Below are positions 49,701 through 57,856 of a DNA stretch of 64,000 bases, piece after piece. Positions within the stretch are counted from its first letter, which is position 1. Each line of letters begins with the position of its first letter. Origin of the DNA: LMUY01 sp965276785 (lineage in GTDB: Bacteria > Pseudomonadota > Alphaproteobacteria > Acetobacterales > Acetobacteraceae). The stretch covers positions 2,604,001-2,668,000 of the forward strand of contig OZ255629.1 in the NCBI GenBank assembly GCA_965276785.1. Direction: 5' to 3'. The notes beneath the pieces were generated by a model. It was given only the letters and a program-made list of their open reading frames with translations, was not told where the DNA came from and searched no databases. A program made the position numbers and the translations under genes.

Positions 49701-52452
49701 CCAATGCGGCAACCGACGGCAGCAGTTCCGCCAACGGCGTGCTGACCATTTCCGGCTCCGCCGCCAGCCTCCAGGCTTCGCTCAACGGCCTGGTATTCAC
49801 CCCGACCGCCCATCAGGTGGCGCCGGGCCAGAGCGTCGCCACCACCATCGTCGCCACCATTATAGACACCGCAAGACAAACTGCCACGATCAGCAGCACC
49901 ATCAATGCGACCGCCGTGGCGACACCGATCACCGCGTCCCGAGGCTCGGGCAGCGTGAGCACCACCGACGCGTCGCACGCCGCCCCGTTCAACGCGGTCA
50001 CGATCTCCGACCCCAATGCAGGCCAGGTGGAGACGGCCCGCGTCACGGTGAGCAACGCTGCCAATGGCACGTTGACCGACCCCAATGCGGCAACCGACGG
50101 CAGCAGCTCCGCCAACGGCGTGCTGACCATTTCCGGCTCCGCCGCCAGCCTCCAGGCTTCGCTCAACGGCCTGGTATTCACCCCGACCGCCCATCAGGTG
50201 GCGCCGGGCCAGAGCGTTGCCACCACCATCACCGCGGCCATTACCGACACCGCGGGACAGGCCGCCGCGATCAGCAGCACCATCAATGCGACCGCCGTGG
50301 CCGCACCGATCACCGCGTCCCGAGGTTCGGGCAGCGTGAGCACCACCGACGCGTCGCACGCCGCCCCGTTCAACGCGGTCACGATCTCCGACCCCAATGC
50401 AGGCCAGGTGGAGACGGCCCGCGTCACGGTGAGCAACGCTGCCAATGGCACGTTGACCGACCCCAATGCGGCAACCGACGGCAGCAGCTCCGCCAACGGC
50501 GTGCTGACGGCTCCGCCGCCAGCCTCCAGGCTTCGCTCAACGGCCTGGTATTCACCCCGACCGCCCATCAGGTGGCGCCGGGCCAGAGCGTTGCCACCAC
50601 CATCACCGCGGCCATTACCGACACCGCGGGACAGGCCGCCGCGATCAGCAGCACCATCAATGCGACCGCCGTGGCCGCACCGATCACCGCGTCCCGAGGT
50701 TCGGGCAGCGTGAGCACCACCGACGCGTCGCACGTCGCCCCGTTCAACGCGGTCACGATCTCCGACCCCAATGTAGGCCAGGTGGAGACGGCCCGCGTCA
50801 CGGTGAGCAACGCCGCCAACGGCACGTTGACCGACCCCAATGCGGCAACCGACGGCAGCAGCTCCGCCAACGGCGTGCTGACCATTTCCGGCTCCGCCGC
50901 CAGCCTCCAGGCTTCGCTCAACGGCCTGGTATTCACCCCGACCGCCCATCAGGTGGCGCCGGGCCAGAGCGTTGCCACCACCATCACCGCGGCCATTACC
51001 GACACCGCGGGCCAGGCCGCCGCGATCAGCAGCACCATCAATGCGACCGCCGTGGCCGCACCGATCACCGCGTCCCGAGGTTCGGGCAGCGTGAGCACCA
51101 CCGACGCGTCGCACGTCGCCCCGTTCAACGCGGTCACGATCTCCGACCCCAATGCAGGCCAGGTGGAGACGGCCCGCGTCACGGTGAGCAACGCTGCCAA
51201 TGGCACGTTGACCGACCCCAATGCGGCAACCGACGGCAGCAGCTCCGCCAACGGCGTGCTGACCATTTCCGGCTCCGCCGCCAGCCTCCAGGCTTCGCTC
51301 AACGGCCTGGTATTCACCCCGACCGCCCATCAGGTGGCGCCGGGCCAGAGCGTTGCCACCACCATCACCGCGGCCATCACCGACACCGCAGGACAGGCCG
51401 CCGCGATCAGCAGCACCATCAATGCGATCGCCGTGGCCGTGCCAAAAATGACAGTGATTGGAACTGGATCAGACAGTCTCAACCTGACCATGGCAGAACG
51501 AGCGGCGGCACAGGGAGCCCAATTTGAAGTGAGCGTAGACGGCACACAGATTGGCGGTGTTCAGACTGTTCAAAGCGACATCCTTGATTCTGAAAGCCAA
51601 GTTTTCGATGTGCTAGGGAACTTTGCTCCCGGTCAACACACTGTTTCTATAAACTATCTTAACGCCTCGAATAGTCTGCTATTCGTTGAGTCGGCTGGGA
51701 TCGACGGCGTCAGTATCCCTAACAGCAATCTTGTTCTCAGCAACAACGGCAGTCAAAGTTTTGGTTTCAACGAGTCAGCATCGAGTGAGCCGGTTGACAT
51801 CGGCTCAGGTCCCAACACTATATCTCTGTTTATGTCCCAACGGGCTGAACCCACAGGTGCTGAGTTCGTCATTGAGGTAGATGGGAAACAAATTGGGGGA
51901 ATACAGACGGTTTCTGCCAACGTTCTTGCGTCACAATCTCAGCAGATCGACGTAAAGGGCGAATTCGGCCCCGGTTCTCATACATTATCGCTTGACTACA
52001 TCAACGCTAATAATAGTCTCTTATTTCTCGATACAGCAGCAATAAATGGGAACACGATAAGCGGAAGTCAGCTCGTTTTTAGTAATAATGGAACGTTAGG
52101 CCTAACGTTTGCGACGCCTGGATCGCCTCCTCCCGTCGAGTTGGGATCAGGCCCGGACATACTTAGTTTTTATGCAGCTGAAGATTTTTCTGGGGGAAAT
52201 GCTCAATTTACAATGAGTGTAGATGGTAAACAGGTTGGCGCATTACAAATGACCACGGCAATAAACGGCAATGGTCAATCACAGTTATTTGAAGTTGCCG
52301 GCAATTTCTCCGGCAGCCACACGCTGGGAATCGCCACGCTTAACGGCTCATCAACGCTCTATATCGGTGGTCTAAGCGTGGATGGAGCTACAAACTCTGG
52401 AACTGCCGTTATTACGGGTCTCGGACAAGGAAATCTAGCCTTCAGTCACTAA
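46703..52452 (+). pseudogene. modular exoprotein: glycoside-hydrolase-like domain, nine repeats, three CBM60-like modules; frameshifted
   Basis: The ATG follows GGAAGCACATCC. Residues 1-430 look like a clan GH-A TIM-barrel glycosidase. Ser/Asp-rich LGVNTDFTWLDSAY leads to EGLNES with a candidate acid/base at Glu120, and VVTETGFNTAD with a candidate nucleophile at Glu212. Nine repeats of 127 residues follow (VAPFNAVTISDPNAGQVETA, then FTPTAHQVAPGQSVATTI). At about 50508 seven bases are missing relative to the other units, shifting the frame and ending the protein at 50713. The original frame resumes at 50572 and runs through two more repeats and three CBM60-like modules to 52452. Repaired, the protein would have about 1915 residues. 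No Sec signal is visible. Confidence 0.8.
48061..51440 (+). repeat. nine tandem 381-bp coding repeats
   Basis: The word AACGCGGTCACGATCTCCGA recurs at 381-base spacing nine times. One interval is 374 because of the 7-bp deletion in the seventh unit. Units are nearly identical in DNA except in the last third, where 49096-49150 and 49480-49520 differ most. Confidence 0.9.
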
Positions 52453-52881
52453 CGGTAAAGTCGATCTTGGTCCCAGAAGTATGTTGAGATGAGAATAGTG
52501 GCATGAAGCGTAGGCGAGCTGCCTAATCTTGTATTCGGCGTTGTCACACCTTAAACAGCATACATTTGTTTAATTTAAAAGGGCGGTTTGATTGAGGATG
52601 CGGTCCAATGGGGCTGCATCCTCAGTCTGCTTGTAATCGCTCACCCCGCCGCTCCAACGGTGGCATCTACGGTTTGCACGGTGTTGAGCGCGAGGCGCCC
52701 GGTAGCAGGCTGCCTGGCTGATGCCGGCCAACCTGCGTATTCCGACGACGCCGCCCGGGTATTCCAACCCTCATCCGCGCATCCTTCTAATCTGATGTCG
52801 CCCACCATTCCGATCTGATCGCGCCCGGGTAGTGTCGTCTCGCAGGTCGGTTTTGGTCATGTTATGGTGGTGCAGCCGAGG
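52453..52881. other. intergenic stretch after the exoprotein gene
   Basis: About 430 bases without a convincing gene. A minus-strand frame at 52570-52767 contains GIRRLAGISQAACYRAPRA, which faintly resembles the start of IS3 OrfB, but it is too weak to call. Confidence 0.4.
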
Positions 52882-53606
52882 TCAAGCAACGGCCCGCTGC
52901 TTGCGCAGGCTTTCGCCTTTCAGCTCGATGCGGTGGGCGTTGTGGCTAAACCGGTCCAGGATGGCGTCGGCCAGGGTCGGGTTGCCGACCAGCGGTCCAC
53001 CGGCACCTGGCTGGTGATGATCAGCGACCCGGCGCTGTAGCGGTCCTCGACGATCTCCAGCAGGTCGCGCTGCTGTTCAGCAACCAACGGCTCTGGCCCC
53101 CAATCGTCCAGGATAAGCAGGTCGACCCGGGCCAACTGCTTCAGCAGCCGGGCATACCGGCCATCGCCGCGGGCCAGGGCGAGCGCGGCAAACAGCCGCG
53201 GCACCCGCTGGTAGAACACCGACAGGTTCTCGCGGCAGGCCTTATAGCCGAGCGCACAGGCCAGCCACGATTTGCCGACCCCAGACGGCCCGGTCAGAAG
53301 ACAATGCCGCCGCTCACGGATCCAGTCGCAGGTCGTCAGCTTCAGAGACATCGTCCGGTCCAGGCCGCGCGGCGTCCGGTAGTCGACGTCCTCGACCGCG
53401 GCCACGTGACGCAGCTTGGCAGCCTTGGCCCGGCTCTCGAACCGCTTCTGTTGGCGCAGCGTGCTCTCCCGCTCCAGCAGGATGCCGAGCCACTCGGCGT
53501 GGCCCAGCGCCGCGCCCTCCGGGTTGTCCGCCAGGTCGCGGAAGCCCTTGGCCATGCCGTGCAGGCCAAGGTCGGCCGGTAGATCGAGTGTGGGATGTGT
53601 GAGCAA
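52882..53606 (-). pseudogene. istB: IS21-family IstB ATPase, frameshifted near the 3' end
   Basis: The protein shows GLDRTMSLKLTTCDWIRERR and Walker A in LLTGPSGVGKSWLACALGYK. Walker B follows in LARVDLLILDDWGPEPL, then IIEDRYSxGS-like and ITSQVPVDRW. After VDRW a small deletion shifts the frame; the normal end (TLADAILDRFSHNAHRIELK) continues in another frame to a TGA at 52882. IstB is the AAA+ helper of IS21 transposition. It is separated from istA by an inserted IS5. Confidence 0.85.
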
Positions 53607-53610
53607 CGTT

Positions 53611-54457
53611 AGGGCGTGTCGTCATTTAGGGGATTCCGGCGCGGTGCGTTCTTCGATTCATAGGCGGTCAGCCAGTTTGGAGCTGACTGATGCGACGTTA
53701 CGCCCTGCACGACGACCAATGGGAGCGCATTCGTGACCTGCTGCCTGAGCGTGAAGGCCATGTTGGGGTCACTGCGACCGATAACAGGCTGTTTGTCGAG
53801 GCGGTGCTCTACCGCTACCGAGCCGGCATTCCCTGGCGCGATCTGCCCGAGCGGTTTGGTGATTGGAAGAACGTGCATCGCCGTCATAGCCGGTGGTCCA
53901 AGTTGGGAGTATGGGAGAATGTTTTCAGCGACTTGGCAGCCGATGCCGACAACGAATACGCCATGATCGACAGCACGATCGTGCGCGCCCATCAGCATAG
54001 TGCCGGCGCCCAAAAAAGCCGGAGCGGACCAAGCCATTGGACGATCCCGAGGAGGGCTGAGCACCAAAATTCACACCATGGTCGATGCTTTGAGTAACCC
54101 TGTGGGGTTCTTCCTGACTGGCGGACAGACCCATGACCTCGTCGGCGCCGACCATCTGTTGCCAGACATGGGTGCGGACATGTTGATCGCCGACAAGGCA
54201 TACGACGCCGACAAGCGGGTGATTGAGCCGCTTGCCAAAGCAGGCAACGCGAGCGTCATCCCGTCCAGAGCCAATCGAAAGGTCGCGCGGGAGTATGACA
54301 AGGACCTCTACAAAGCCCGCCATCTCATCGAAAACTTCTTCGCAAAACTCAAGCAATTCCGAGCCATCGCGACGCGCTATGACAAGACCGCCCAAAACTT
54401 CTTGGGCGCCGTTCACCTCGCCGCCACCGCGATTTTGCTCAATTGACGACACGCCCT
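53611..54457 (+). mobile_element. complete IS5-family (IS427-like) insertion sequence
   Basis: The ends AGGGCGTGTCGTCA and TGACGACACGCCCT are perfect inverted repeats, and TA occurs at both edges. The transposase is in two overlapping frames. The element lies between istB and istA of an IS21. A fragment of a related element lies at 45746. Confidence 0.9.
53690..54446 (+). CDS. IS5-family transposase in two frames (frameshift product)
   Basis: The first frame (53690-54097) begins MRRYALHDDQWERIRDLLPE and has IDSTIVRAHQHSAGAQK with the first catalytic Asp. The second (54000-54446) has GGLSTKIHTMVDALSNPVGF, the second Asp in MLIADKAYDADKRVIEPL and the Glu region in RHLIENFFAKLKQFRAIATR. They overlap around GCCCAAAAAAGCC, a likely slippery run. 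Such two-frame transposases are normal in IS427-type elements. Confidence 0.9.
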
Positions 54458-54479
54458 AGTCTCCTAATGGTAATAGTCA

Positions 54480-55905
54480 GAACCGCGGATGTTGTCGTGC
54501 AGCAGAGGCGCACCCTCCGCAGGCGCAGTGGGCGGCGACGTTCGGTCGAGCCGATGCTTGAGGATCGAGGCGGCCGAGCCGTAGGACAGCGCGCCGATCT
54601 CGACCGCGCGCAGGCTGACGGCCTCGACGCGGGCGGCATCCAGGCCGCGGAACAGCCGCAGGATGCTGAGGCAGGTACGGAAGCCCTGCTCGGGATCCGG
54701 CCTGCGGGCCATCACAGCGATGATCAGCGCCTCCGTGGCAGGCCGATGCCGGGCATCGCGCTGCAGGCGCTCCGGCGTCCACTCGGCATAGCGCCGGTGC
54801 GCGCTGGGCATATGTTCGGTCTGGGTGCCGTGACGCGGGCCGCCATAGCGCCGGGCATGCGCGGCGACGCGCTTGCCACGGTGGAACACCTCAATCGGGC
54901 GCTGTGTCGCCCGGGTGTCGCCCTGCTCGCGGATTAGCGCGTGCGGCACGGAGTAGAAGAGGTCCTGCACCTCGACATGGTAGTTGATGCCGACACGGGC
55001 GAGGTGCCGTTCGGCATACTCGAAGTCGTCTCTGCGGCAGCCCCCGCATCACCGGTTGCTCGATCGCCTCGAACAGCTGACGGCGGCTCATCCCGAGACG
55101 GCGCATCTAGCGGCTGTTCATCCGCTCCATCGCGACAGCGATGGCGGCGTTGCATTCGGCCAGGGAAAAGAACGTCGCATTGCGTAGGCGGCCAAGGATA
55201 TAGGACTGTGCAAACCGCACGTCGGCCTCCACGGCCGCCTTGTCGCGTGGGCGCCGCGGCCGGGCCGGCAGAATGCCGACACCGTAATGGGTTGCCATCG
55301 CTCCGTAGCTGCGGTTCACCTCCGGGTCGTAGAACGACGCCTTGTGGATGGCGCTCTTGAGGTTGTCCGGCACCAAGAGCCGCGGCGCCGCGCCCCAGAA
55401 CCGGAACATGCGCACGTGCGCGCCGATCCAGTCCGGCAGCGTCTGCGTCCAGGTCGCCTCGGCGTAGGTCAGGCTGGACGCCCCAACACGGCAACGAATA
55501 TCTCCGCCGTGCTCACCACGCCTGTCACCGGGTCGGTAATCGGCACCAGCTTGCCGGAGTAATCGACGAACGCCTTGTGTCCGGCTTCACGCTGCTGCCG
55601 CATGATGGGCGAAAGCCGCCGCTCGAACTCGCGGAACAGCTGGCAGAACCGGCTGTAGGCATACCCCTCCGGGTGGACCGCCCGGTACTCCTCCCATAGC
55701 ACCAGCAGGTTGACGCCGGGCCGCTTGAACTCGCGCACTAGACTAGGGCCGACCAGTTAGGCTCGGCGTGATACCGCGCCCCGGCGCGCACGCCCGCGTT
55801 GACGAACAGCCGCGCCATCAGGCTCTCGTCGGTGACGTCCGCCGTCAGCGGCCAGATGATCCCCGCCGCGGCCGCCCGGCTCAGATACTCGCGCACCGCA
55901 GCCAA
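54480..55905 (-). pseudogene. istA: IS21-family IstA transposase, several frameshifts, 5'-truncated
   Basis: In order along the minus strand the frames give AAAGIIWPLTADVTDESLMA and FKRPGVNLLVLWEEYRAVHP. They continue with GHKAFVDYSGKLVPITDPVT (first Asp), MRMFRFWGAAPRLLVPDNLK (second Asp), LPARPRRPRDKAAVEADVRF (Glu), QDLFYSVPHALIREQ and AHRRYAEWTPERLQRDARHR. At least three frameshifts or stops interrupt it. The N-terminal helix-turn-helix is lost beyond 55905. It belonged with the istB at 52882 before the IS5 insertion. Confidence 0.85.
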
Positions 55906-55926
55906 CGCTATGCAGCAACGCCGTTG

Positions 55927-55952
55927 CTACACCACGACCTGAGACATGATCC
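55927..55952. repeat. orphan IS256 terminal repeat
   Basis: CTACACCACGACCTGAGACATGATCC resembles the right end of the IS256 at 15545-16896 (CTACACCACGTCCTGGGACGTGACC). No transposase is attached. It marks where an IS256 relative removed the 5' part of istA. Confidence 0.5.
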
Positions 55953-55957
55953 GACAA

Positions 55958-56280
55958 CCCGCTCACGATGTGTGCTGCTTGCCGGTCCAGCGATCCGCTA
56001 TTCACCCCTAGCAGGCCAAAAGCATCTATGATAGACATCGCCCCTCTTACATACTATGGCAAACCGGGCTCGCGCGATGTGGGCAGATGACCAACCAAGT
56101 AGATGGCAATATGGAACGCGGCTTCTCGCCTTCGCCTCTCACGGCTCGATCAGGGTGGCGTTGCTGCAGCAAACGCCTTGGCGGCGGGTTCGCTCTAACT
56201 CAATGAGCAACTGCTGCAATCGGCCGCGGCTAGCACCGCGTGGAAACTCGTACTTACATTAGAAAGACTTAGGACTAGAA
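55958..56280. other. intergenic region before the repeat-peptide gene
   Basis: No supported gene in about 320 bases; a 68-codon frame at 56056 lacks support. The stretch presumably holds the promoter of the peptide and DUF6065 genes, but no clear -35/-10 pair was found. Confidence 0.4.
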
Positions 56281-56532
56281 ATGAACGAGACTAATAAGCG
56301 CTTTGCCTCAGACGCCGACTTAAGCGCGTCGGCGCCTGCGCTCGCTTTCCCGCTCCTATTAATCGACGACGAAGGCTGCGTTTGCCTCGGTAGCCAAACT
56401 CCGGTGTCCCGCACCAGCGACGTCACCGATACTGGCATCGTACGCCTCGGTGGCCAAGCGCCGATGTTTTTGCCAGATGCAATCGCCGACGCCGGCCTCG
56501 TGCGCCTCGGCGGCCGACGCCCGGCCTTTTGA
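56281..56532 (+). CDS. repeat peptide with three C-terminal 20-residue-period motifs (83 aa)
   Basis: The ATG follows TTAGGACTAGAA (AGGA at usable spacing). Residues 1-29 form a leader-like part (MNETNKRFASDADLSASAPA, then a hydrophobic LAFPLLLID). Three units follow with an exact 20-residue period: DEGCVCLGSQTP at 30-41, DTGIVRLGGQAP at 50-61 and DAGLVRLGGRRP at 70-81. The protein ends two residues later. Leader plus repeated core is the layout of multi-core precursors of ribosomally made modified peptides. I know no named family for it. The DUF6065 gene starts 134 bases downstream on the same strand. Confidence 0.6.
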   Translation: MNETNKRFASDADLSASAPALAFPLLLIDDEGCVCLGSQTPVSRTSDVTDTGIVRLGGQAPMFLPDAIADAGLVRLGGRRPAF

Positions 56533-56611
56533 TCGCTAACGGGTAGACCAGCTCGCCTACTTGGCTGGTGACCATGCTTTTCGAAGGAAGCCGTTAAGCA
56601 CTGGGCGAGGA

Positions 56612-56624
56612 AGGAGGAGTCCTC
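56612..56624. repeat. short palindrome GGAGGA-G-TCCTCC
   Basis: Six-base arms face each other with a one-base centre, between the peptide gene and the DUF6065 gene. In RNA it could hide or mimic a ribosome site (AGGAGGA). A regulatory role is speculative. Confidence 0.3.
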
Positions 56625-56666
56625 CCCTATTTTCCTGCGACGAGCGAGCAAGTGAGAGGCGTGACC

Positions 56667-57437
56667 ATGACAGCGACGCAAACGCTGCCCATCATACAGT
56701 TTTTCCGCCTAATCGAAGGCGCGAGAGCGCCGCAACGAGCTGACCGCGCGGCCGGCGGCACCCTTTCCACCCGAGCTTTTCGCTACTGCGAGGCTGCTAC
56801 TACCGCGGCGGCGCTCGGCTGGTACGTGTTCCCAGCCATCAGCTTCCGACTCTACTGGACTGGAAAGGAAACCTTCTGGACCTACCGGGGAGCAACCGCC
56901 TGGTATCCGCTCGGCGCGGCGCAATTCCCTGATTTCCGCGAGCGCTTCGACCGACAGGCACCGCCAGAGGTAAAATCCTACTCGCCCACCTTTTTGGGGG
57001 CGCTGCCCGAATCCGGAATTTTGCAAGTCTGGTCAGGTTTGATCGCCAAGACCCGGCCCGGCTGGAGCCTCGTCGTCCGCGGGCCGGCAAACCTGCCTCG
57101 CTCGGTCGGCTACGACGTGTTCGAAGGCGTTGTCGAAGCTGACGATTGGTTTGGGCCGCTATTTATTAACATCCGGTTGACGCAGACGGACGCGCCAATC
57201 GAGTTTGACCCCAACCGCCCCTTGTTCCAAGTTCAGCCCATCCAGCGCGAGGCCTACAGCGACGCCACGCTCAACAACGTGGCGATCCGGGAACTCAATG
57301 CGATGGCACCGTCAGACTGGGCTGCCTATCACCGCACCGTCGTGCAACCAAGCCAAGCGTCATTTCCGCGTGGGGCGAATGCCTCGGCCGTGCGCAAGCG
57401 GCGGCACGCAGAGGCAACAGACCGGCAGAAGGATTAA
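56667..57437 (+). CDS. DUF6065 family protein (256 aa)
   Basis: The ATG at 56667 follows GAGAGGCGTGACC; a GTG five codons earlier is less likely. The blocks QRADRAAGGTLSTRAFRYCE, LGWYVFPAISFRLYWTGKET, ILQVWSGLIAKTRPGWSLVV, RGPANLPRSVGYDVFEGVVE and FGPLFINIRLTQTD match my memory of DUF6065, a full-length family of unknown function in proteobacteria. The protein is soluble, Trp- and Tyr-rich in its first half and Arg/Lys-rich at the C-terminus. Its only conserved partner here is the upstream repeat peptide, so a role in modifying or handling that peptide is possible but unproven. Confidence 0.75.
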   Translation: MTATQTLPIIQFFRLIEGARAPQRADRAAGGTLSTRAFRYCEAATTAAALGWYVFPAISFRLYWTGKETFWTYRGATAWYPLGAAQFPDFRERFDRQAPPEVKSYSPTFLGALPESGILQVWSGLIAKTRPGWSLVVRGPANLPRSVGYDVFEGVVEADDWFGPLFINIRLTQTDAPIEFDPNRPLFQVQPIQREAYSDATLNNVAIRELNAMAPSDWAAYHRTVVQPSQASFPRGANASAVRKRRHAEATDRQKD

Positions 57438-57452
57438 GGAAGATAAGCACCG

Positions 57453-57542
57453 ATGCCGTTTGACATCCATGCCGCACTCGCCGGACGCGATACAAAAATG
57501 ACACGGAAGCTCAGGATAGCTACTTTGAGTTTACGTGGCTGA
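57453..57542 (+). CDS. possible short peptide after DUF6065 (29 aa)
   Basis: A 29-codon frame begins 16 bases after the DUF6065 stop, with AAGGA upstream at long spacing. The product MPFDIHAALAGRDTKMTRKL... is basic at its C-terminus. It may be a chance frame or a truncated gene. No family is recognised. Confidence 0.25.
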   Translation: MPFDIHAALAGRDTKMTRKLRIATLSLRG

Positions 57543-57856
57543 CGCGCGCTACAGCGGAGCTTGAGGTTACCAAGGGAGTTCGAAACTGTAATGCATTGTG
57601 ATACCACTTAGATGGTTTTCACCTTCTTCACTAAGCAAGTTGCCCGGGTGCGTTACTACATTGACATACGAATCGATATCGCTCTGATAGCTTTGTGCGA
57701 GTCTATCGTTAACGACTCTGGACACATGCTTAACCGGGAATGGTTTAGTGGCAATTTGTCACAAGGATCTACCAATTCACCTAGGGCCCATTCTAACGTA
57801 TTCGTAATCTCAGGCGGCATCCTCACCCCCTGGTTGATCGCGATCGGAGCAAAGTC
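57543..57856. other. intergenic stretch before the Hint protein gene
   Basis: About 310 bases, more AT-rich than the flanking genes, with no supported gene. It presumably contains the promoter of the Hint-domain gene. Confidence 0.4.

Noticed and set aside
49124..50359. Long minus-strand frames opposite the 381-bp repeats
   Set aside because: They recur with the repeat period and have shadow composition (Gly, Arg, His-rich). The plus strand carries the recognisable protein.
48061..51440. Regular repeats as a possible CRISPR array
   Set aside because: The 381-bp units are coding and nearly identical throughout, with no short-repeat/unique-spacer pattern and no cas genes.
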